From Symsagittifera roscoffensis (taxonomy: Eukaryota > Xenacoelomorpha > Acoela > Convolutidae): a DNA stretch of 60,000 bases. Under the pieces are notes generated by a model that did no database searches, had not been told where the DNA came from, and worked only from the letters and a program-made list of their open reading frames with translations. Positions 10,614 to 22,530 of the stretch are shown here, piece by piece; the first letter of the stretch is position 1, and each line of letters opens with the position of its first letter. The translations under genes were made by a program, and so were the position numbers. Where the stretch lies: the NCBI RefSeq assembly GCF_963678635.1, contig NC_087063.1:83191574-83251573 (forward strand), read 5' to 3'.

Positions 10614-13600
10614 CTCAAAACAGGACAACGAAATAATAAACTCATAAAAAACATTGAAAAAATCTCATCAGAAACATTTTGTTTAGCTATAAATTAAAAA
10701 AAATCAACTAGGTGTAAGTGTAAGATCTCGAAAGGTAAAAAATTCAATTTGTCAATTTGAAACAATTTTAATGGATATAATACAAGATAGCAGGGCCCAT
10801 CCAAAAAATGTTGAAAATTCCTGATGAAAACAAGCTCATACCACATAAACCATCACCTGCATTTTAGTACCAGAAAAAAGCTGTTTATCTGTTTTACGCG
10901 GGACATAAGCTCCGCCTGGTCTGTCTTGCTATTTAGATACAACTGCCGGTCCAAAACCCGAAAGAAGGAGGAGGGTGGACGTCAGGAAGGGCATCCGGTC
11001 CCTAATGACTTCGGTCTGAAAAAGCTCTGTAACGCGCACCGCTCCAAACAATTCATGGACAGTCAAACAAGCAATGAGGTACTAAAAATCCCAGTTTGAA
11101 CTACTAAAATGACGAATACTAAAACTTATAAGACGAAAAAACCCACCGTAGAAAAGACGTTGTTCCGACTATGCTCAGGGAAGGTTGGCACACTAAAAGG
11201 AAAATGCCTTGAGATATGCGAAACTCGAGAAAGAAGAAAGCTATCCGTGTACTGTCTACAAGAAAGTCGTATCAAAGGAAGCAGCACAAGAAGTTTTGGA
11301 GATGGCGACCACAAATTTAAGTTTTTCCGGCAAGGAAACTCAGAAGGCACAAATGGTGTGTCAATAGCCATCAAAGGTCGACTTATTGAAAAGGTACTGG
11401 AAATCGGTAGAGTAAATGAATGTAAAGTGCGCCTAAAAATTGTAATAGGGCATACTGTGAGTAATGTTCTATCAGTGTACGCACCACAAGCTGGTAGAGA
11501 GGATTCCGAAAAAAGAGATTTTTATAGCACGCTAGAATATTCCATGATATCTCTACCTGACCAAAAATAAACTTTCCTCTGAATGAACATATTGAAGTGC
11601 GGCGCCAGGAATTTGACTGCGCAATTGGCCTATTCCGCTTTGGTAATCTAAACTCAGAAGGTCGGAGATTTCTCAATTTCTGTCAGTCATAAAATCTAAC
11701 CAACCTAAACATTTTTCTCAAAAAAAACGCTGCGAAGATGATCACTGTACGTTTCAGATTGGAGAAAACTCCGCCCCGATTGATTTCATTCTAACACGAT
11801 CGTCGCAAAGAAGTTGTGTCAAAAACTTGAAGATTATCAAGGGCGAAGAATGTGGTACTCAGCACAGACTTGTTGTGTGTAATTTCTATCTTAATAGTTC
11901 CTATTTACCACCATACGTCAAAGCCATTTGGAAGAATAAAATCGTGGAAGTTTAATGATAGAGAAAACCAAATCAAGTAGGAAGAGGCAATGAGAAAGAA
12001 GCTAGAAAATTTAAAATCAACACTTTTTTTAGAAGCAGCGAAACACGTTTGTGGCGAAACAACCGAAAAATCAGCGAGAGACAGGCGAGCGAAAGAAAAA
12101 CATGGTAGTGAAGCAAAAAAAAACAAGTGAAAGACTTGAAAAAAAAATTATTGTTCAAAAAGTGGCAGAAGTCTCGAAAAGAAGACCGGGTGATATATCA
12201 GAGGCAGAACACATTCGTGAAACAGCTATTAGCTGAAGCTTAAAAGAGTCCATCCAGAAATGGTGTCAAGATCTCACTAAAACCAAGCAAATGAAAAATG
12301 ATCAAAAGGTGGTTGGAGCAAAATTCAAAAAATGTGATTAAAAAATCCTGACTTGTGACCAAGATGTTCGCTCGCAAAGGCAAAGCTACATCTCAAATCA
12401 AATTTTTAAAATGAAACGGAAGATATATATCTTTTAGTTTGAAACTGAAGATATCCCTCAGTGGCTGGCTCATTGGAGGAATTTAGTATCCATGAAGGGC
12501 ACCTGCACTGAGAGCGATTTAAAAAAGAATAGCCCAAGACCAACAGGGCTAACTTCGAACATGAAAAAAATTTGGGGAGATTGTGGAGTTGCTGGACTTT
12601 GTGGGACTCTGGTCTTATCCCCTCCGACTGGAGCAAAAATGAAACAATTACTTTTTACAAAGGAAAAGGCGATCCATCAGAATGTGGATCCTACAGAGGC
12701 ATCCGATTGCTGAAACACGCATTTAAAATTTTCGAAAAGTACTAGAAAAACATCTGAGACAATAAATAAGATAGATGATATGCAATTGGGCTTAATGGAT
12801 GGTAGATCAACAACCGATGACGTTTTTGGTTTTAGACAATTGAAGGAACTATTTGCGAAACAGAAAAATCCCCTGCATCATATATTTGTTGATCGCGAAA
12901 AACCTTCGACCGTGTTTCCAGGGAAATGATAACACAACAGTTCCCAAAAACCCGGTACGACAAATTATGTCTCTGTACACCGAGTCGAAAACCGGAGTTC
13001 ACTCGCCCCAAGCATGAAGTGATCAGTACGAATTTAGAGTATGCGTGCATCAGGGATCGGCACTTAGCCCATTGTTATTTATCATACTAATGGAGAGGCT
13101 ACGAGAAACTGTCGTTCCACGAGACCATGGGATATGCTGTATACAGATGACTATGTGATGTCCGCTGAAACGGAATCCCAGTCTATTGAGAAGTTTAATA
13201 CTTGGAACAAGGCTTGGCGAAAACGCTGTTTAAAAATCAACGTGATAAGACAAAGCATTTGATTTCAGACCAAAAATGTTTTCTTCATAAAATTGGAAAA
13301 TATCCAGGCACTAGTTGTTTAAAGGGATTCGGCGACAATTCGATACGCTGCAATTCTTGTAATCAATGGGTGCAAAAAAGTGCGGTAGCCTGAGGAAAAT
13401 ACCTACCAATAAAACTGATTATGTTTATCCAATAGGCAATAATCCTTTCAATTATCACTCAAATCAGAATGCTAGTCTACGGATCAATCATTTGGTACCC
13501 TGAGTAATTTCAAAGAGTTCTGCTATCTGGGTGATATGATTTCCCTTGAAAGTGACGCAATATGTGCAACATCGGCCAGAAGGGCAGTTTATCGGACAAA

Positions 13601-14306
13601 ATGGCGGCAAATTGAGCCTCTGCTGCTGAATAAAGATATTGACTTGATTACCAGGTGTCATATCTACGGAGCTTGTCTCCGGCCAGTTCTGATGTACTGC
13701 TCTCAAACCTGGGCGCAGACCAAGGCAATATCGAGCCCTCTTAAGAGCGCTGATATGAAAGCTCTGCGTAGGATTACAGGAGTCACTTAAAAAGACAGAG
13801 TTACCAACAAAACAGTTATTAAAATGACAAGTATTGTTGATCTGGACCAGTTACAAGTGCGTTCGCTGTAGCGATGTTTTTGCCATGTTCATCAAACGGA
13901 AAACCATCATGCGCTTAAAACTACAAACCATGTTTTAATCCCAGGCAAAAGACCAGCAGGAAGACCTAAAAACGCTGGATCGATTGAGTTAAACGAGACC
14001 TGAATACAACTTCAATTTAAAATTGAATGCTATTCAAAATGCCCTCATCTGAACTATTTTTACGCACACTCCGGATGTCCAACCCCGCCACAATGGGAAA
14101 ACGGAAAAAACGCATTAGTAGTAGTTACGCGGGACATAGACCCAAAATTTACTTTTTTAAAAAAAAAGAAGTAAATGCGCGTCTAGTAATTACACCTTCA
14201 AGACTTCATTAAATCGTGCCAGAATTTATCTAATTGGGTTTCACATTGAAAAACCTAACAACTCAAAATTCTAAATCAATCAACCTGAATAAAAACTCAC
14301 ACTCAC
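10614..14306 (-). other. Intron 1 of the ankyrin gene
   Basis: Donor GA|GTGAGT at 14307/14306 is close to consensus and the acceptor is at 10614. About 3.2 of its 3.7 kb is one LINE insertion on the opposite strand. Confidence 0.8.
10908..14124 (+). mobile_element. Decayed RTE-like LINE, near full length
   Basis: A 14-bp direct repeat, ttacgcgggacata, flanks the element at 10894-10907 and 14125-14138; this is the target-site duplication. Inside, in order but in broken frames, are an AP-type endonuclease (CLQESRIKG near 11258, LSVYAPQAGR near 11470, then PIDFIL and TQHRLVVC near 11780-11880) and a reverse transcriptase (YRGIRLLKH near 12690, QLGLMDGRSTTDDVFGF near 12780, VHQGSALSPLLF near 13045, YTDD near 13140). 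A C-terminal region (FCYLGDMIS near 13517) follows. The length of about 3.2 kb fits RTE-class elements. Multiple stops and frameshifts make it inactive. Confidence 0.85.
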
Positions 14307-14422
14307 TCAATGGCATGTTGGAAGCACCCATTGTAAATTGCATTGCTGAATCTCTCATTCAAGTCCACTATGTCCCCACACAGCTTAGAACAGTCCACAT
14401 TTATACTGTACTGATCATCCAT
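14307..14422 (-). CDS. Small ankyrin-repeat protein gene, exon 1 (whole gene 14422 down to 7359 or 6219)
   Basis: Full model: exons 14422-14307, 10613-10464, 10154-9950, 8485-8391 and 7473-7359 (or 6333-6219). They total 681 nt, giving 226 residues, with all phases matching. The start ATG has a TGA directly before it in frame and the protein begins MDDQYSINVDCSK. Residues about 23-110 form two ankyrin repeats (LNERFSNAIYNGC, then WTALHQCAFLGA, then NSDGQTAYDIA). A charged helix follows, then the VPGMYGGF and ESWSRVCGGS blocks. I recall that tail following ankyrin repeats in small uncharacterised proteins, but no function is known to me. No signal peptide or membrane helix is visible. The exons are too short to stand out individually; the support is four junctions that all keep frame. 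Confidence 0.82.
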
Positions 14423-15034
14423 TCACAAAACCATCTATTGACTGACCTCGACAACCATGGAAGCAAACCTTTCGTATCAACTGACAATTCTCTAAAGCTC
14501 TTTTCCATTGCCCCTCACTTTTGAATTTCAATATTGAAGAACTGGTTTAACGTTGTCATAATGTAATGAAACTTAGCAGGGTAAACAAATTAACTATGGT
14601 GAAAAGTTTTTTTACAAATTCACTAATTAACTATTGTGAAAAATAAAACAGTTATGAAATCAGAATGGTGAGGGGGGGGGGAGTAGAAAAGAGCTTACTT
14701 CTAACACCAATGTTTCAAAAATCTGAAATAAAAACAGCTACAAAAACTAAAATGATACAAGTAACTTAACTGAACTCCAAAAAGTAATTTCTTATTTATT
14801 ATGACTCCGATATCAACACCAAGCAACTTCTGTTTTCATGTCAAATATAATTTCTCCGCCTAAATACTTAAACTATCGATTATAAATATTAATTTTGCAT
14901 CATCAATTAAGGCAAATAGTATCAATTTAAACTTTTGAGCTAGCGCATTGTTCAAAAGCTGGGTGAATTTCGGTCAAAATAGTTTTTTTGGCTTCTATGG
15001 CTGATCGTCTGTCATATTTCAAAATCATAAACGG
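14423..15034. other. Spacer between the ankyrin gene and the ALKBH7 stop
   Basis: About 610 bp of AT-rich sequence including a G9 tract at about 14672. It must hold the ALKBH7 3' end and the ankyrin gene 5' region. On the minus strand tcaatag ends just 12 nt before the ankyrin start, a possible leader splice acceptor. Confidence 0.5.
14795..14800 (-). terminator. Possible polyadenylation signal of ALKBH7
   Basis: AATAAA on the minus strand, about 235 nt past the ALKBH7 stop. In DNA this AT-rich the hexamer is common, so the call is weak. Confidence 0.35.
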
Positions 15035-15293
15035 TTATTTCGACAAAGGCGAAGGTTCACTTCTACACACCATTGAAACTCGTCGATCTCTCTTCACGTA
15101 TTCGTCTCCGAAAAACGACATTTCATCCGAAAGTATCTCGTGAGTGTAATCGTATCTAAACTCGTGAGCCAACACGTAAAGCGACAGCCGTGGGAGTAAT
15201 AAAGTGATATATTTGCTGCTATCTGATTGGTTGACGAGCCGCATTACTGAGTCGGACAGAAGCGAGACCCCTGCCACTTTGTCTCCACAGTAC
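15035..15293 (-). CDS. ALKBH7: ALKBH7, exon 2 (C-terminal catalytic half)
   Basis: Acceptor attaacag lies directly before 15293. Joined in phase 2 to exon 1 (ending 44238), the reading is HIDSNRYCGDKVAGVSLL, colinear with ALKBH7 of other animals. This exon supplies residues 117-202. Seen: the distal iron ligand His168 in YDYTHEIL, and Arg188 and Arg194 in RRVSMVCR, which in the family hold 2-oxoglutarate. All lie nine residues before the human numbering as I recall it (H177, R197, R203). The stop is at 15035-15037. The frame is open a few codons upstream of the acceptor, so an exon-only reading would wrongly start with an intronic ATG. Confidence 0.95.
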
Positions 15294-15322
15294 CTGTTAA
15301 TGTTATTTTTTGACCAACTCAT

Positions 15323-17467
15323 AAAATCATGAAATTTCTATTATACTTTCTTCTGATTTAAAAAAATACATATCACATCACAGAAAAAAAAACACTTAAC
15401 TTGACAGTCAATAAACAACAAAAAAATTTTTAGAAGCAGATACAAAACATTTTTGAAGAAGAGCTTTGCCATACTTCCTCAGTTGAATCGCGCAGTTTGT
15501 GTTTCAATATTCAAAAAAAGCATTCTTCCTGCAGCAATTAGATCATTAACTTTGAGATTTCGCGATATAACAGGAAACGCGGTACTGCAAATTTATGAAG
15601 CAAACCGACGCAAAAGCTTCGATTGCTTTACAAAAACATTGAGTAGAAAATTGCTTAGTCTATGAATTTCTCAACCAACAGTTTTCGCAAGCATTACTAA
15701 TCAGAAAAGATGTTAAGCAACAGTTGACATTCACAACGCATATTTACCGAAAACAAGTCAGAATTTTCAATAAAGCTTAAATTTCAACTGTTACAAACAT
15801 GAGTTGTTGTAAAATATGAAAAAAAAATCAGAAAACATTGTATAAAATAAAAGTAAATTCACAAATTTCTCAATCTCGAAACGGCAAAAGAGCGCTGTAC
15901 AGCAATATTTTGCTTCGTTATGAGCATTTAGGTAACATTCAAAAATTATAGAGAAAACCGACCAGAAATAGCAGAAATGAAACAAATATTTAAAAATCAA
16001 GAAATGAATTGTCACCTCGCAGCTGGTTCAAAAGCAAATATAGCCAACAGACAGTGGGAAATGAGAAAATGAACGCAAGGAAACAAAAAAACTGACTTAA
16101 TTTTGCAAAAAAAAACTAACTTTTTCGAGCTTCCAAGTAAAAATTTATGATTGGCTATGGGAAATCTAAAAATTAAATTCCACTTTCGAAACTAGAACTC
16201 ATTCAAGTTTTTGAGAAATTTTTATGTTTGTAAATGGAGGGCGCAATTTACTTAACTTTCAGAAGATGAACTTAAATTGAACTCAAAAAGTGCATAAATA
16301 CTTAAGTGCATCCATAAATGCATCAATAATGAATGCACATTTGTAGTTATTAGAGCATTTTAAAACATTTTCCTGAAAAAAATAACGCCAAAAAACCAGC
16401 AAGACCTATATAAGAGAATTCACAACGTTCATCGACTCTTAATAAAACTATATATAATTGATGAATAGTGAGTCTACGCAGCTATTCATTGAGTCAAAAA
16501 AATCTTTGTAATCTTGAATACCTACCATCCACTAAAGCGCTAGAAATGAATTGAATCGCAGAAGCTACACTGTAACAACATACCCGAAAAAAACTATCTT
16601 CGAATCGTAACTGTCTTTGTAACTATCTCGAAGAAAACTTGAGGCCGCGGTCATCAAAAGCAAAACAAATCATCCTATTTCTTTTTGTACCTCGAATTAA
16701 TTTCAGTGTGACAAAAACATTCCTTTTATACCTCAATATGTCTCAAGCCGATCTGACGGTTTAGAAAGAAGTATGGCGTTTTTAACATCCATGCTATAAT
16801 GTTCATGTCCAAGAATCCTTTCATTTTTTTTAAGTTGGCGATAATTTTTGAGACCTATGACAACAAAAAAAAACAATTGAGTGGCAACATCTACAATGAG
16901 TGGCATTTTGGAGCGATAACAACGAGATTTTGCTGAAAAAAACTGTTTCACAAAAATGGTATTCAGTCTTTCTTATTTTCCGATTGTAATCCAATAGTCC
17001 GTTGTCTTGAGGCCAAGTATTGGAACAACGCAGCCCATCAAATGGGGTCGCTGATAAAAAAATAACTGTTTGACATAACTACTTAACTCAGAGAATAGTT
17101 TCAAGCTTCTAAAGACTTCTTCTCTTCATGACAAATGAGTGTCTGCTTCAGCCTTGCATTTGAAGCCTCTTTTCTAATCAACGCTGTATTAGTTTGAGAG
17201 CTATGGCGACATCAGCTCAATTTTATTATCTTATTTGCAGAAAATTTCAAATGACACAGAGGAACTACAACGAGTAAAAGGTGACCCTAGAACACTAGAG
17301 GCTAGAGGTGTACCATAAGAAAGTTAGAAATAACCAATCCAGATTTTGAAATGATTTCATTTAAAGTATCCTACTTTTAAATTTAGGATCCCATTGGTAC
17401 ACGCTATCATATCCTCCAATTTCAATTCACAAAAACTATTTTTGAAATTTTAACCGAACAAAGAAAA
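15323..17467. other. AT-rich intronic stretch with no gene seen
   Basis: No exon with usable splice sites and no transposon motif was found. The last few hundred bases must include the promoter and 5' leader of N1; no clear TATA box or initiator stands out. Confidence 0.45.
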
Positions 17468-17761
17468 ATGTCGTCGGAAAAGCGTCCCTCGTCTAGAACC
17501 AGCATTATTTCTGACAACTCTCGCAAATCCAGTAGTGTTCGGACAACTTCAACCAATAACAGAGATACCGTGAATTGGGGCTCAATTGACGAAACAGGAA
17601 TGCAGCCTATTTCGGCTAACTTCGCTTCGACAGCCAATTCTGTTAAGTTCAACGACCTTGAATTGTACGGAAATGAAAATAATCCTGAATTGAGAATAAC
17701 CGCAGAGCCGAATAAGGAAATAGAAGAAGTCATTGCAGTGAACAATCAGCTTAAGAATCGG
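17468..17761 (+). CDS. Nested gene N1, exon 1 (Ser/Arg-rich cytoplasmic region)
   Basis: 98 codons from an ATG with A at -3, starting MSSEKRPSSRTS. The exon is nearly half polar and rich in Ser, Thr, Arg and Asn. It has blocks shared with the N2 first exons: KRPSSR, then DT(V/L)NWGSID, then VKFNDLELYGNE. The exon ends AATCGG before GCTAGT, exactly where N2 has AAAATG before GTGATA, so a GC donor is inferred. Joined in phase 0 to 22531-23100 it gives a 287-residue membrane protein; joined to 17890-17973 it gives a 125-residue soluble form. No family recognised. RxxS-type sites suggest phosphorylation, which is inference. Confidence 0.75.
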
Positions 17762-17889
17762 GCTAGTATTCCAACTAGTTTTAACTTTCTTTTTGCACAT
17801 TATTCTTAAGACGATTCGTCGAATGCGGCACACACAATTTCTAATGCGGTAGAAATCATTTTTTCATTTCATAGTTGTTTTTTTTTCAG

Positions 17890-17973
17890 AACAAAATTGA
17901 CGAACGGCCGTGGGGAACGACAGGCCTTTTTTCGCGTCATATTGAAGAATTTGAAGCACTGAGATCAAAATGA
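17890..17973 (+). CDS. Nested gene N1, alternative short terminal exon
   Basis: A strong acceptor (gttgtttttttttcag) precedes a 27-codon frame, NKIDERPWGTTGLFSRHIEE and on to a TGA at 17971-17973. It is in phase 0 with exon 1, 128 nt downstream. N2 carries a probable counterpart at the same relative place (32897-32962). Using it would remove the membrane helix and coiled coil. It is short, so coding status rests on the acceptor, phase and paralogue. Confidence 0.55.
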   Translation, partial: NKIDERPWGTTGLFSRHIEEFEALRSK

Positions 17974-18638
17974 AAAACATTAACTCTTTTCATTTGATGC
18001 TATTTTTTGTAGGGTTTTCAGAGTTTTAAAAATTGCCTGACCGGACTAATTTATGTGCGTTCTATACCACTTCATCGAGTTAATCTACTTTCAAAATCAT
18101 TCCAAAAAAACGGATGAAAACAATTTAACCAAAAAAATTTGCACTTCTGCCCTGAACGCACTTAAACTGTTCTCCATTTTTCTGGGAAAAAAATGCGATA
18201 AAAATTATGAAAGAATCAAAGTACAAAACTCACCTATGCTTAACCCTTGAATTTGTTCAAAGAGGGTGAGAATAGTTGAAGAGATCCTTTGAGTCTACTA
18301 GAAAGTTAATGAGAGCAACAAACTTGCGCATAAATTATTTGAGCGCGGATTGGTTTACTCATCATCCACTAATCGCGCTTTGAATATTAGAGATATCTGG
18401 ATGAAAAGCGCGTAACATGAATCCAGCAAATTGACCTATTTCAAGCCCTATAATGTAAAAAAAACAATCAGAGGTGTCAAAGTTTCAAAAAAATTTGCAA
18501 CTATTGTTTCCATTACCGAAATTAGTCTTAGTCTGAAAAAACACCCGGAGCATAAACAATCAAAGATTTTCTTTAAAAACCAAATCTTGAAAAATTTTAT
18601 CGACAATCTTGAATTTGTCTAAGTCAGGCAGTAGCTTA

Positions 18639-19925
18639 TCAATATTCGACATTGTTGATCCACCTAGCCATCCTCAGGTCTTTCGATACCAAGTCGGCTT
18701 CCATGATCTCGGCAGGAAAATACTAGAGTTAGACTGTCTCATCGTCAACTCGTTCTCAAACAAATAAGTACTTTACATCGATGTGCTTTGTTCGCTTATG
18801 CATGATAGGATTGTTGTACATCTTGATGTAGCTCTGGTGGCTCTCCATGATGTCTGTTGGTCGGTCTCTCACACTCACCTCATTGAGAAGTGATCGTAAG
18901 CATAGAGCCTCTTGGACCGCATCTGTCATCGCTTGACACTCAGCTTCATTGTTGGATATGGCTGCACTTGGTTGCTTCCTACTGATCAGCTGATAGCTGC
19001 CCCTGTCTTCTGTAAAGGGAGGCTGTATGCAGTAGTTGACCTTCTATCATCCACGTCTCTTGCCCTGTCAGCATCTGCGGATTCATAAAGTTGTACACAT
19101 TCAGTATACTTGGTGTAGCGCCCCCTTCAAATCTTTGCTCATTCTAGGTACCAATGAAGCCTTTTTGCAACCACTCATTGCGCTCTGCTCGGATTTCCCC
19201 AGAAGCGGGAGAGTTGAGTCGCAATAGCTAGGATATCCGGCCTTCTTTCCTTAGCAATGTACAATAAAGAGTGCACAAAATCTTTATAGCTCTCAACCTT
19301 CAAGGACAATGCCTCTGCTGACCCAGCTTTAGGGCAGTCTTTCTATAACAGTTGTGTGCAGATATCCGCTGCTGTACTCGCGAGCTAGCTAAGTCAAAGC
19401 CCTCCTACCATTCGTCGATGCAGCATGATTGATTCGCAGTTACCGTCACAAGTGAATGCTTGGTTTGCATTCCCAGGAACGAGGACAATGAGCCTCTGTC
19501 ATCCATCTTGAATCGTTCGTAGAAACGGCCCCTCGTCTTGACATTTTTGAGCAGACTTCTTAAATTTATGTCATCTACCCAAACCAGCACAGACCCGTGC
19601 TTCAACGGTTACCCTCCAGAAAGAAGAACTCGCCATGGTGCTTCACAGGTAGCTGTCTACTACTGGTGCCAGTAGCAGAGAAGCATCTGTTGCTAAACTG
19701 CAGCTTGATGCTCAAGCCACCGCAGAGCTCATACTGATCAAGTGTACGCTGTAGCTGGCACAAACAGCACATCGTGCAAAATGTAGCTCTTCGCCGCATC
19801 ATGGCACTCTTTGATCTCTACTTCCATTAATTCTTTGCCCGCAAATTTTGCCAGCTCACCGCTTGGTTTTGTCAATGTTGAAACCCTGTACCCCCTGTTG
19901 GCAGACCCATGCAAAATGCCCACTA
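18639..19925 (-). mobile_element. Decayed Ty1/Copia retrotransposon fragment
   Basis: Read on the minus strand, pieces appear in Copia order. First is the region after the protease site (SYILHDVLFVPATAYT near 19740). Next is reverse transcriptase with WVDDIN and SSFLGMQ (about 19590-19460), then RNase H with KQPSAAISNNEAECQA (about 18980) and NNPIMHKRTKHIDVKYLF (about 18790). The terminal ADLVSKDL region stops at 18639. The integrase and most of the polymerase are missing and the frames are broken, so it is an inactive remnant. No LTRs were recognised. Orientation is opposite to N1, whose long intron it occupies. Confidence 0.85.
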
Positions 19926-22245
19926 ATTCATTAGTTTGTGACCACTATTCGATCTTGTCTGAGTTTAATAACTTTTAAATAGTTGACCTTTAACAGATTA
20001 TCTTGAGTTGAAATGACTGATCTGATCTTGGAAAAATTTGACCTTCGAATACTTTGGAACTGTTTTACTGACCAAAAACTTATGTTAGCAGAAATTTGAT
20101 ACAGGGATCATAAAGCTTGTAGGGCTTACATAAAATAGAAACTTACTGAGAAGCATACATTGGTGATAAAAATCTTCTACACTGAGGCGAAATTGCCTTT
20201 AACATACACAAGCAAAAATATGACCGATCACGCTTGGGAAAAACTGAATGAGTAAAACTTTGAGTCTACAAAACTTCTTAAGTGACGCACACCAATCATG
20301 ACGCATTAGCAGTACCAGACAATTTAAAAAAAAAGAAATTAACCATTTAACATGCCTCAATTTATAGAGCATTCTTTGAAGCAGCAAAAACATGAAAAAA
20401 TTAAATGTAGGAAAAATAAAATGAGAAACTTTTTTTGATTTGAGGTTTTTTTGTGAAAATCATCTCCCCACACGCCATATCAAGTACAAAGTGATTAATT
20501 TCGCTCCTAGTAACAAATCAATTCTGGCAAATAAGATTCTTTCAACCAATGTGGAACAATTTCTATGACGGATTAAATCTCCGCTTCCGCAATATTAGCG
20601 CGAAATACATCGCGCGTTAAGCGTACCAAATTGGCCAAAACGGCAATTTTCAAACCCCCATAACTTTACGAAAAATAAACCCAGGTGAAATAACTTTCCA
20701 AATTTCGGAACAACAAAGCTCAGGACAACAATACTCTTTAAATGATATAAGAAAAACCCGTCAAAAATGGCTAGTTAAAAAGTCGAAATTTGTCTGAAAA
20801 AAACCACCCCGAGCACAAATATTCCGCTACTTTCCTTACGTGGTTCAGAACAATAATAGTCTGTGTTAAAATCCTTAGCATTGGCTGTACTTAATAGCTG
20901 GTTATTGATCAGAATGAACACATTTTATCGCAACAATATTTGCGTCGCAACAATATTTGGAAAAAAAGATAGTTCATACTATAACACAAGAATTGCTTGA
21001 GTAATAATTAGCCGTTATAAAAAATGACAAGAAGGAGCCAATTAAGTCAGTTTGAAAAATGTAAGTAGAGCAGTGTAAAATAGATGCTATAAAAAGGATT
21101 CAAACCCCTAAGTCTTCCGCATCACATCTCTGAAAAATGAGATTCTGCAAATTTATTGTTGCCAATTTCCACTTGGAAAGGTAAAAAAATCGATGAGGCG
21201 ACAATTTGGGTTGTTTTCACTAAATCTACGTGTCAGTAAATGACCAGATCAGTAAACCGATTTATGTAATAATTTTATCAATGCCGTATTAAAAATTTAG
21301 AATTAATTTTGCTGAAAAAATTGTAAGAGTCATGGTAAGAGTTACTTCCTTTCAGTTTTTCAATTTAATTTTTGTTTTGAGGGAAAAGTTCCTCAAATTG
21401 TACAAATCTCAAGTTTCAAATGATGTGATTACGTAATTGAAAAATACCCATACTGATACGTCTTACTCATTCATAAAGAACCACAAAAAGTAACACATAA
21501 ATGGTTTCATAGAGAGAGGAGGGGGGGGGGGGCAATTTTCCATACCACTTGCTGATTTTATATTGAGACTCGTGTGATGAACGACAATTTTCAGTGTATT
21601 TAATCAAGCTGCATTTTTTATTTCTGCCCACTCTAATACTCCTGACGAATGTGAGCGTACTCTGTACTCCTTAATTGTCGGGACTCCCCCTCCAGCAACA
21701 CAAATCGACTTCTTCATAGACCCCGCGCCCTAGGATATTAACCCCTCCAATTTTTTTTAAGGGGGGGTCTGAATGGACCCCATTTGAGATTTTATACCAT
21801 AGAACGTTTATGCAAAAATTTAGAAAAATATACCAATATTGAGAGCTCCAAAAAACTGTTTTTTCAACGCAAAACAATTTTTGCCTGGTTTAAATAACTG
21901 AAATTTTATGCCAATTTTCATGTTCAGGAAAAATGCTCGCTCGATTTTACCATTTTGTTTATCAGAATTGATCCAAAGTTGCGATGCCCCCCTGATGATT
22001 TTGAATCCCCCAGAAATACGAACTGTTTCAAATCCGAGATACGAACTGTCTTTTGACTCAAATAAAAGCCATCTTGAGACATATTATAAACGGTTGCTTG
22101 CTACGAATGTTAAAAATTGTCACCCAAGAACAATTATCATCCCTTAACGAAAAGTTAGAATATGCTTTCCCAAAATTTTCCACCTCTATTGATACAGTAA
22201 CCTTGATGCTTGTTAATATTTAAAAATTGCATTATGCCTGGATCT
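19926..22245. other. Intronic stretch of N1 with no gene seen
   Basis: AT-rich with a G11 run at about 21520. One plus-strand frame (21908-22147) is open but has no splice context or recognisable motif and is not called. Confidence 0.45.
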
Positions 22246-22319
22246 GATTGGTTGAAATAAAAAGTGATAGGAAAATTTTACCGATTGGTTGAAATAAAAA
22301 GTGATAGGAAAAGTTTACC
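22246..22319. repeat. Two-copy 37-bp tandem repeat
   Basis: gattggttgaaataaaaag and the following 18 bases occur twice in a row with one difference (aaaatttt / aaagttt). It is about 210 bp upstream of the N1 membrane exon. Confidence 0.9.
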
Positions 22320-22530
22320 GATCTTTTTTTGATCTTTGTACAACATAATATAACCAAAAATAAGTTAACCAGGCTCTTTTTTGAACGAAAATTGGACTTA
22401 CCTACAAACCATATGCTAGTCAGCCACAAAAAAAAATCAATTGAAATCCGGAAGAAGAATCGCATTCAAAGTTGTTTTTTTTTGTTGTTGCAATTTTTGT
22501 AGTTTTGCATTAGAACAATTTCGTTTACAG

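Noticed and set aside
14447-14508. An upstream coding exon for the ankyrin gene starting MEKSFRELSVDTKG
   Set aside because: Its donor is in phase 2 and no acceptor joins it in frame to the next exon; the in-frame ATG at 14422 explains the N-terminus without it.
17422-17833. Minus-strand frames of 83-107 codons opposite N1 exon 1 (likewise opposite the N2 exons)
   Set aside because: They are shadows of the plus-strand coding frame; the conserved blocks between N1 and N2 are in the plus frame, with matching donors.
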